This document shows, in pieces, positions 6,140-11,425 of a DNA stretch of 11,425 nucleotides (its first letter is position 1; each line of letters opens with the position of its first letter). The stretch is from assembly GCA_016765335.1 (NCBI GenBank), contig JAESQE010000432.1:1-11425 (forward strand), given 5' to 3'. Position numbers and translations under genes: made by a program. Origin of the DNA: Planctomycetaceae bacterium (lineage in GTDB: Bacteria > Planctomycetota > Planctomycetia > Planctomycetales > Planctomycetaceae). The notes under the pieces are model-generated. The model was not told where the DNA came from, made no database searches, and saw only the letters and a list, made by a program, of their open reading frames with translations.

Positions 6140-6317
6140 CTTTGCTGGTCATACTTAAGCAAAAGCACGCATCACTCGGTTACGAATAACCCAGCCGATC
6201 GCCTTAACGATTGAACGTAGAGTTTCGAACCGAGTGATGCCTTTGAAAACAAAACGAATCACTCCAGATGCTGACGCAACAACGTCTCATTCTATAAGGT
6301 TTTCGAGTGTTTCAAAG
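6140..6317 (+). ncRNA. Predicted bridge RNA of the IS110 element (5' hairpin, target loop, donor loop)
   Basis: Three modules lie in the order known for IS621. (i) 5' hairpin TTTGCT/AGCAAA, 6141-6146/6158-6163. (ii) Target module: a 17-bp stem (GCATCACTCGGTT 6169-6181 with AACCGAGTGATGC 6228-6240, plus CGAA/TTCG after one bulged A), an internal loop with TAACCCAGC (6187-6195) and AACGTAG (6214-6220), capped by CGATCG/CGATTG (6196-6201/6208-6213). (iii) Donor module: stem 6256-6264/6305-6313 plus CTTT/AAAG, an internal loop with CAGATGCT (6265-6272) and CTATAAG (6292-6298), capped by GACG/CGTC. The left target guide equals the left flank at 8 of 9 positions; the right guide specifies CTACGTT against the observed CTACCTG. 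The donor guides match the right end (CAGATG) and the left end (CTTATAG). The 178 bases are close to the length I recall for the IS621 bridge RNA; the transcript may start earlier, near 6021. Confidence 0.75.
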
Positions 6318-6364
6318 AGGCGTGCTCTTTTTACTCTTCCCTTTGACTCTAGCAGGAGGTTGTC

Positions 6365-7633
6365 ATGAATGCAAAATCAAACACGGCCCAGCCGATGCTT
6401 TTTATCGGAATTGACTGGGCGGACAAAGAACATGCTCTTCACCTGATTTCATCAGCCAGCCACGAGCAATCAACAGAAACGTTACCGCAGGATCCCGAAG
6501 CAATTTCCCAATGGGCTACACAGCTCGGCAAACGATTTCCGCAACATCGCTTGATGGTTATCCTGGAGCAGAGTCGGGGGGCGTTATTTGCCGCACTGGC
6601 AGAACATTCGCAACTGGAACTCTATCCGCTCAATCCGAAACAGCTTTCGCGTTATCGTGATTCGCTTTATCCTTCGGGTGGAAAAAATGATCCGATGGAC
6701 GCTAGATTGCTGGCAATGTTCCTGAAAGAGCATTGCCAACAACTGCGACAATGGCAACCTGATAACTTGATAACTCGTCAGATCTCTCAGTATTCGGAAA
6801 TTCGCCGCAAACTGGTTGATGAGCGAAAAAGGCTTGTTTCAAAGATGCAAAGTATTTTGAAAACATATTTCCCGCAGGCATTGACGCTTTTTCAAGTCTC
6901 CCTGCACGATGCCCGTCCTCTCGATCTACTCAAGCGTTGGCCCAGTTTGCAGAGTCTGAAAAGAGTACGTCCTGAAACATTGCGATCTTTCCTGAAAGAA
7001 CATCGCATGAAAAATGAAGACAAACAAACCGAGTTCGTCAAGACGATTCGATCTGCAACGCCGTTGACCAAAGATAAAGCCCTCATCGAAGCGAATGCAC
7101 TTTATGTGCAAACACTGGTTCAGCAAATTCGTGATTTGAATCAGGCGATTGAACAGTTTGAACAGCAACTCAAGGAACTGGTCAAGACTCATCCGGATGC
7201 CGAGCTGTTTCAGTCTTTGCCTGGGGCCGGCGAGGCTTTGGTGCCCCGCCTGATCGCGGTGATGGGATCGCAACGCGAACGTTATCAGAATGCTGCGGAA
7301 ATCCAATGCCGGGTCGGGATCGCTCCGATCACGATTCAGAGCGGGAAGTCGTTGCAGGTGAGAAAACGCATCGCCTATCCCAAATTCCTGCGACAAACAT
7401 TCCACGAATTTGCCGAACAGGCTCGGCTGTGGAGTCCGTGGTCCAAAGCGTTTTACCAGATGAAAAAAGAGAAAGGCATGAAGCACCAGGCGATCATCAG
7501 AGCCTTGGCCTACAAATGGATTCGCATCATTTACCAGCTCTGGAAAACAAAAACGCGATACGATGCCAATCAATATCACCAACGCCTGAAAACCACCGGC
7601 AGCCCGATTATCAATTTCCTGGAAAAATCATAA
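6365..7633 (+). CDS. IS110-family transposase (RuvC-like DEDD / C-terminal Ser recombinase)
   Basis: This recombinase excises and inserts the element under bridge-RNA guidance. It has 422 residues. The N-terminal RuvC-like DEDD domain shows D17 (FIGIDWADKEHALHL), E68 (MVILEQSRGALF), and D109 and D112 (GGKNDPMDARLLA). A central helical or coiled-coil region spans roughly residues 230-275. The C-terminal Tnp_IS110 domain carries LPGAGEALVPRLIAVMG and CRVGIAPITIQSGKS, with S326 of Q-S-G as the probable catalytic serine. All catalytic positions are present and the frame is intact, so the protein should be functional. A strong ribosome-binding site (AGGAGGT, 6354-6360) sits 4 bases before ATG 6365. 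The start lies 47 bases after the predicted bridge RNA. Confidence 0.95.
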   Translation: MNAKSNTAQPMLFIGIDWADKEHALHLISSASHEQSTETLPQDPEAISQWATQLGKRFPQHRLMVILEQSRGALFAALAEHSQLELYPLNPKQLSRYRDSLYPSGGKNDPMDARLLAMFLKEHCQQLRQWQPDNLITRQISQYSEIRRKLVDERKRLVSKMQSILKTYFPQALTLFQVSLHDARPLDLLKRWPSLQSLKRVRPETLRSFLKEHRMKNEDKQTEFVKTIRSATPLTKDKALIEANALYVQTLVQQIRDLNQAIEQFEQQLKELVKTHPDAELFQSLPGAGEALVPRLIAVMGSQRERYQNAAEIQCRVGIAPITIQSGKSLQVRKRIAYPKFLRQTFHEFAEQARLWSPWSKAFYQMKKEKGMKHQAIIRALAYKWIRIIYQLWKTKTRYDANQYHQRLKTTGSPIINFLEKS

Positions 7634-7748
7634 AATTAAACATGAGAGAGTTGATAAAAACCTCAGATGTCTACCTGCTGACAGTCATAATACACGGTCA
7701 TCTTTCGAATGACAAAGAAGCAGGGCAAGTCGTAAATCCAGCAAACCC
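7634..7748. other. IS right end, right target flank and short intergenic stretch
   Basis: Positions 7634-7670 are the predicted right end of the IS, holding CAGATG (7664-7669), which is copied in the donor loop. Positions 7671-7677 (CTACCTG) are the right half of the interrupted REP arm. The rest, up to the permease stop codon, contains only a weak GTCAT/ATGAC inverted repeat (7697-7701/7709-7713) and no gene. The transposase and permease genes converge here; no clear terminator with a T-run is visible. Confidence 0.5.
7651..7656 (+). promoter_or_regulatory. -35 half of a junction promoter (right end of IS)
   Basis: TTGATA points outward at the right end. In a circularised element it would be followed after 16 bases (14 of right end plus the CT core) by TATAGT of the left end. 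In the inserted state there is no matching -10 box next to it in the flank. Confidence 0.5.
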
Positions 7749-10316
7749 TCACCGCCCAAACTCCGTGTTCATCCACCGCCGTTTCGTATCAGCTAGTAGC
7801 AGCAGCCCTACGCATAGAGAACAAACCAGAAGCAGACACTGTTGCCCGATTGAAAACTGGATTTCCTGAATACCGGAACGCCTTAAAAACATATTCATTG
7901 GCAATACCACAGAGAAAATAATGCTATAGAACCCGCAGACGGCAATCATCGAGCGAAATGAAATAATCCAGGGAAACAAGCAGACATAAATCACAGCACA
8001 ACAGATGCTGATTATACTCACGACAATGCCCTGATCCGGGTGGTAGATCCAGAAATAAAGAAGGCTTCCCAGCCAAACAGGGACAGCCAGCAAAGAGACT
8101 TCCAGTAAGTGAGTAAGAATCAAGGATTTTACAAACTGCAAGCGGGCCATGGGGCGAATTATCTCGCTTCCAAGTTTTGAACTGTGACGAACCCAAGAGA
8201 ACAGCATGACCATCGAAAACCCGACCAAGCCGTAGAATAGTAGCCCAGTCCATATTTGGACAAATTGCCCGGCATTTAAGATGTGAAGATCAAACAAAAC
8301 AACGATCGCCAAAACAATTGCCACACTGAAAAATATTCCCAGCAACATGACGGCTTGACCGCCTCGTGAAGTTTGCCAATGCCAAACACGATTCCACAGC
8401 GTCCCTGCGGTAACACGATCTTGAAAGAACTGAAACAGCCAGTCATTTGCGGTACGGCCCCAATTCATATTCCCTGAAGAATCCTTCAGGCTTTGCTTTG
8501 AAGAGCTCAGTTTTATTTGCCCGAAGTATTCTTTCCATGGAGGTGGGATATGATAATCAGGATCTTCTTCAGACAGGTGATAGAGACTTCGGATATTCAA
8601 GGCAAGAACATACAATGCAAACAATAGCATACCTGCTGTGAATACTGGATATTGCCCATCCAGATAATTTCCCAAGTAAGCACTTAATATGTAATAATTC
8701 AGATAACCAGCAATGATCATTGGGAAAAGTAGCAGGCCAAGTAAACGCGTAGAAAAACTAATCCCATAAATGAAGATCCCGACTAATGAGGCCGCCAGGG
8801 AAAAATAGGCCCAGAATGATATTTCGAACCAACACCACATAACACCTGAGACGACCGCCAAGATGATTACAATGGCACCAAGCCCAGCGACCAAATGTGA
8901 CTGAAGAAACCCTGGGATCAACGTTGCACGGGAGTTAAAAAACTGCGACTTAAACTGCATTGCAAACATATGGATTAAAGCAAACACGACGAGTACCATG
9001 ATGCTTGATGAGTGTTTATTCAGGGTTTTTTTACGGCGTAACTTTTTAGCTTCTCGATAGGATTGCTCGGCCTGGATCAGAGTTTTTTCTGCCGAATCCA
9101 AACGTTGTGATTTTTCCTGTTCTGATTCAGAACCTTGAATTCCAACTCCAACTTCAATTCCTTTATAAAACTCAATAGCCTGCTGCGCACTTTGAAATGC
9201 CGATTGTTTTTTTCGCAAGTCTGAATTTTGCCCTACATCTGATGCTAGAAAAGGGAAAATCAGGAGTATACAGGTCAACAAGATCATCCAGGATAAGGAG
9301 ACATTATTCGTCAAATAAAGTCGACTCACTGCCCACAGTCGCGTTTTGAATGGGGCGATGGCTGGTTGATTTTGAGAGTTTTTATTTGGTGTGGCGAAGC
9401 CCCTGGAATACTTCAGTCTTAGGCTGCGGAATCTGGATTTTATTCGCTCGAAGTACTCATCCCAAGAAGCTGAAATGGTATAATCAATGTCTTCTTCGCT
9501 CAGGCGAATGAGACTTCGGATATTCAGGACAAGCATCAATAGAGCAAATAAGAACAAACCTGTCGTAAGCCACGGATACTGACCATCCATGTAATACCCA
9601 AAGAATTCAGCTCGAATGTAATAATGCAGATAAAAAACCGGGATAATTGGATAGATGAGCAAGCCAAGTAAACGCGTAGAAAAATTAATCCCATAAATAA
9701 ATATCCCGACTAAAAAGAAAGCCAGGGAAAAGCAGGCCCAAAACGATGCTCCGTACCAATACTGCATAAATCCCGAGACTAAGGCCAAGCTGATTGCGAT
9801 GAGACCAAATGCTACGATTATATGCGGAAGGAGAAACCCGGGTATCATTGTTAAGCGAGAGTTGAAAAAATGCGGTCTCAACTGAGACGCAAACAAAGTG
9901 GCCAAAGCACACACGACCATCCCCAGGATCAGTAGTAAATCTTCATTCAATAGTTTCTGGCGTCGTCGTTCTTTAGCTTCTTGATAGGCTTGCTTGGCCT
10001 GGATCAATCTTTGTTCTGCATTGTGTACACGATGTGATTTATCCTTTTCCGTTTTAAAACCACGACTGGCATAATGAACTCTAGCTTTTTTAATTGATTC
10101 AAGCCCCATCTCCGCACTTTGAATTGCCGATTGCTCTTGTTGTGATTGCGAATTCTGTCCTATTGTTCCTAGAAATGAGGAATTCAGAACCATGAAAGTT
10201 AACCAAATGAAAATTCCCAAGGTGATTTTATTCGTCAAATACAGACTACCTACTGCCCACAACCGCGTTTTGAACGGGGCAATAGCAGGTTGGTTTTGCG
10301 GGTTTTTATTTGACAT
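7749..10316 (-). CDS. Large ABC-2-type permease with internal tandem duplication
   Basis: Membrane subunit of the adjacent ABC transporter; the substrate is unknown. It has 855 residues with roughly 18 hydrophobic segments. The N-terminal two thirds are two copies of one module, starting at about residues 3 and 311: NKNPQNQPAIAPFKTRLWAV and NKNSQNQPAIAPFKTRLWAV. Each has one TM segment, a Gln/Lys/Glu-rich coiled-coil stretch of about 70 residues, then about five TM segments with FSTRLLGLL, DGQYP and LNIRSL shared. The C-terminal third (from about 615) is a separate six-TM region containing WNRVWHWQTSRGGQAVM. The start ATG 10316 lies inside the end of the ATPase gene (11-base overlap) with GGAG 7 bases upstream, so translation is coupled. 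The frame is intact. It could be an export or bacitracin-type (Ytr-like) transporter, given the GntR-ATPase-permease order. Confidence 0.85.
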   Translation of the reverse strand: MSNKNPQNQPAIAPFKTRLWAVGSLYLTNKITLGIFIWLTFMVLNSSFLGTIGQNSQSQQEQSAIQSAEMGLESIKKARVHYASRGFKTEKDKSHRVHNAEQRLIQAKQAYQEAKERRRQKLLNEDLLLILGMVVCALATLFASQLRPHFFNSRLTMIPGFLLPHIIVAFGLIAISLALVSGFMQYWYGASFWACFSLAFFLVGIFIYGINFSTRLLGLLIYPIIPVFYLHYYIRAEFFGYYMDGQYPWLTTGLFLFALLMLVLNIRSLIRLSEEDIDYTISASWDEYFERIKSRFRSLRLKYSRGFATPNKNSQNQPAIAPFKTRLWAVSRLYLTNNVSLSWMILLTCILLIFPFLASDVGQNSDLRKKQSAFQSAQQAIEFYKGIEVGVGIQGSESEQEKSQRLDSAEKTLIQAEQSYREAKKLRRKKTLNKHSSSIMVLVVFALIHMFAMQFKSQFFNSRATLIPGFLQSHLVAGLGAIVIILAVVSGVMWCWFEISFWAYFSLAASLVGIFIYGISFSTRLLGLLLFPMIIAGYLNYYILSAYLGNYLDGQYPVFTAGMLLFALYVLALNIRSLYHLSEEDPDYHIPPPWKEYFGQIKLSSSKQSLKDSSGNMNWGRTANDWLFQFFQDRVTAGTLWNRVWHWQTSRGGQAVMLLGIFFSVAIVLAIVVLFDLHILNAGQFVQIWTGLLFYGLVGFSMVMLFSWVRHSSKLGSEIIRPMARLQFVKSLILTHLLEVSLLAVPVWLGSLLYFWIYHPDQGIVVSIISICCAVIYVCLFPWIISFRSMIAVCGFYSIIFSVVLPMNMFLRRSGIQEIQFSIGQQCLLLVCSLCVGLLLLADTKRRWMNTEFGR
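8480..10310 (-). repeat. Intragenic tandem duplication within the permease gene (two units of about 924 bases)
   Basis: Unit 1 spans about 9387-10310 and unit 2 about 8480-9386, offset by 924 bases (308 codons) at the unit starts. Similarity is visible at DNA level: for example GCCAAGTAAACGCGTAGAAA occurs at both 8736 and 9663. The offset there is 927, so in-frame indels separate the copies. Divergence is clear in the coiled-coil part, so the duplication is not recent. Confidence 0.85.
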
Positions 10317-11190
10317 GGTGCATCTCCAGGAAGATTTCTTCGAGGCTTAAATCTTCGACGGTTACCTGTGCATCCCAGGTCGATTGCAATTGTTCCACCA
10401 ATTGTGGATCGGAATTGTTGACGGAAACCAATGCTTGCCGACCTGATATTTCGGATCGCAATTCTCCCGGCACCACAAACGATTCCGGCAAATCTGAACT
10501 TGAAACAATACGCAACCGCTTGATCTGATCTTTCAAATCATCCAGGTTGCCATACGTTGCAATCTGGCCCTCTTTCATGACTGCGATACGATCCGCGACT
10601 CGCTCTAAGTCGCTGGTGATGTGTGTCGAAAACAGAATCGTGCGGCTTTCATCCTGTGCGATATCCAGAATCGTGCGTAAGAATTCGCGTCGAGCGACCG
10701 GGTCTAAGCTGGCAACCGGTTCATCAAGAATCAACAGGTCCGGCTGATATCCGAGCGCGAGAATGATAGCCAGCTTTTGCTTTTGCCCAACAGAAAGTAG
10801 CCCGGCTTTTTTCTCCAGATCAACCTCCCACTCATCGGTCAGTTTCTGCACCAACTGGCTGTCCCAGGCAGGGTAGAAGGCAGCTGTGTATTTGAGAAGT
10901 TGCCTGACCTTCATCCAATCGTAAAGCTGAATTTCCTGAGGCACATAACCGATACGAGCTTTCGCATTAGCAGAAAGATCCCATGAATCTTCACCGTAAA
11001 CTTTTGAGGTGCCGGCATCCAACTTGAGAAGCCCCAGCAGTAATTTGAGTAACGTCGTTTTCCCGGAACCGTTTTTACCAAGCAAGCCTACAACCGAGCC
11101 TTGCGGAATTTCGAAATCGAGACCATCTAAGACAACGTGGTCTTTGAACTTTTTCGTGGCATTAACCAATTGAATCACAGCTGAATTCAT
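10306..11190 (-). CDS. ABC transporter ATP-binding protein (YtrB/CcmA-like)
   Basis: Cytoplasmic ATPase that powers the permease encoded next to it. It has 294 residues. Walker A is GKNGSGKTT (38-46), the Q-loop is VPQE (Gln85), the signature is LSVGQ (132-136, followed by KQK in place of the usual Q/R-R), Walker B is LLILDEP (152-158), the D-loop is SLDP, and the switch His is H190 (FSTH). A C-terminal extension of about 80 residues ends in SLEEIFLEMHH, the typical ending of this subfamily. ATG 11190 overlaps the GntR stop codon by four bases (ATGA), and the gene end overlaps the permease start by 11 bases. The three genes therefore form one translationally coupled operon. All catalytic motifs are intact. 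Confidence 0.96.
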   Translation of the reverse strand: MNSAVIQLVNATKKFKDHVVLDGLDFEIPQGSVVGLLGKNGSGKTTLLKLLLGLLKLDAGTSKVYGEDSWDLSANAKARIGYVPQEIQLYDWMKVRQLLKYTAAFYPAWDSQLVQKLTDEWEVDLEKKAGLLSVGQKQKLAIILALGYQPDLLILDEPVASLDPVARREFLRTILDIAQDESRTILFSTHITSDLERVADRIAVMKEGQIATYGNLDDLKDQIKRLRIVSSSDLPESFVVPGELRSEISGRQALVSVNNSDPQLVEQLQSTWDAQVTVEDLSLEEIFLEMHHVK

Positions 11191-11425
11191 TTCTTACGTT
11201 CCTTCAGTACCGATGTCATTAAAGAAATTATCTGATCTTCGCTCAAACCGAGCTGCAATCCCCGTGTGACAGCTGATTCGATCAGCGGCAATAGCTTTTC
11301 TTCACGCTGCTTGATGGTGCCAGAAGCAACTGGCTTCAAAACCCGCATGCCCATCCCACGAACCCGTTCCACCAGCCCCTCGGATTCCAGATTGGAATAC
11401 GCTTTGGAAACCGTCATCATGTTGA
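11187..11425 (-). CDS. GntR-family transcriptional regulator, YtrA-like (partial, N-terminus outside window)
   Basis: Only the last 78 codons are present; the frame runs open to the right edge, so the methionine at 11420 is internal. NMMTVSKAYSNLESEGLVER is the recognition helix and wing of a GntR winged-helix domain (family pattern N-P-x-T-V-x-K-A-Y-x-x-L-E-x-E-G-L-V). It is followed by a short C-terminal tail of about 45 residues (REEKLLPLIESAVTRGLQLG), the size seen in YtrA-type regulators that govern neighbouring ABC genes. Its stop codon overlaps the ATPase start (ATGA). It most likely represses its own operon in the absence of an inducer, but the promoter and operator lie outside the window. 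Confidence 0.88.
   Translation of the reverse strand, partial: NMMTVSKAYSNLESEGLVERVRGMGMRVLKPVASGTIKQREEKLLPLIESAVTRGLQLGLSEDQIISLMTSVLKERKK

Larger units (their letters stand above)
6007..7670 (+). mobile_element. IS110-family insertion sequence inserted in a REP arm, with bridge-RNA left end
   Basis: The element holds a 358-base non-coding left end, one transposase gene and a right end of about 37 bases. This is the IS110-group layout (long 5' non-coding, short 3'), not the IS1111 layout. There are no terminal inverted repeats or long target duplications, as expected for the family. Ends were placed from the dinucleotide core CT at 6007-6008 and 7671-7672. The left flank TAACCGAGC and right flank ACCTG agree with the target loop of the predicted bridge RNA (8/9 and 3/5). 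The left end CTTATAG and right-end CAGATG agree with its donor loop. The left end is strongly supported (8-base complement to the donor loop). The right end is less certain because one extra T lies between CAGATG and CT. Confidence 0.75.

Noticed and set aside
6169..6240. The perfect 13-bp inverted repeat read as IS terminal inverted repeats or as a terminator
   Set aside because: It does not flank the transposase gene and has no T-run. Its inner hairpin and guide-like loop fit a bridge-RNA module far better.
6926..7582. A 218-codon minus-strand frame, and a 187-codon plus-strand frame at 7306-7869
   Set aside because: Both overlap the intact transposase gene in other frames and show no domain. 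The second also runs into the permease gene.

Overview
The window looks like a chromosomal segment of a planctomycete-like Gram-negative bacterium. GC content is moderate, Shine-Dalgarno sequences are irregular, heavy-metal RND genes sit beside a His-rich exported protein, and there is a GntR/ABC operon. The phylum is an inference from gene style only.

Layout. (1) Positions 1-3898, minus strand: a metal-efflux cluster. In transcription order it holds a His-rich exported protein, a periplasmic adaptor (CusB/CzcB type) and an RND pump (CusA/CzcA type) that runs off the left edge. A near-consensus promoter lies upstream of the His-rich gene, and a perfect 10-bp inverted repeat lies in the adaptor leader. 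(2) Positions 4107-5886, plus strand: a LicC-like nucleotidyltransferase followed by a CDP-alcohol phosphatidyltransferase, a pair expected to activate and transfer a phospholipid head group. Both look broken: the first has an in-frame TAA just before its conserved C-terminal motif, and the second has a -1 type frameshift just before its catalytic motif. (3) Positions 5904-6008: REP-like palindromic repeats. (4) About 6007-7670: an IS110-family element with a DEDD/Ser transposase preceded by a long structured non-coding left end. (5) Positions 7749-11425, minus strand: a translationally coupled GntR regulator - ABC ATPase - ABC permease operon. The permease carries an internal tandem duplication of about 308 codons.

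The main discovery is in region 4. The left end of the IS reads as a bridge RNA. Two adjacent stem / internal-loop / hairpin modules are present. The first loop (6187-6195 and 6214-6220) specifies the target TAACCCAGC-CT-ACGTT. The element sits at TAACCGAGC-CT...CT-ACCTG, inside a REP arm, and an intact REP arm nearby matches the guide at 14 of 16 positions. The second loop (6265-6272 and 6292-6298) matches the two ends of the IS itself: CAGATG at the right end and CTTATAG at the left end. Joining the two ends in a circle would create a TTGATA-16-TATAGT promoter reading toward the bridge RNA and the transposase. Ends, target, guides and promoter were all read from the sequence and agree with one another.
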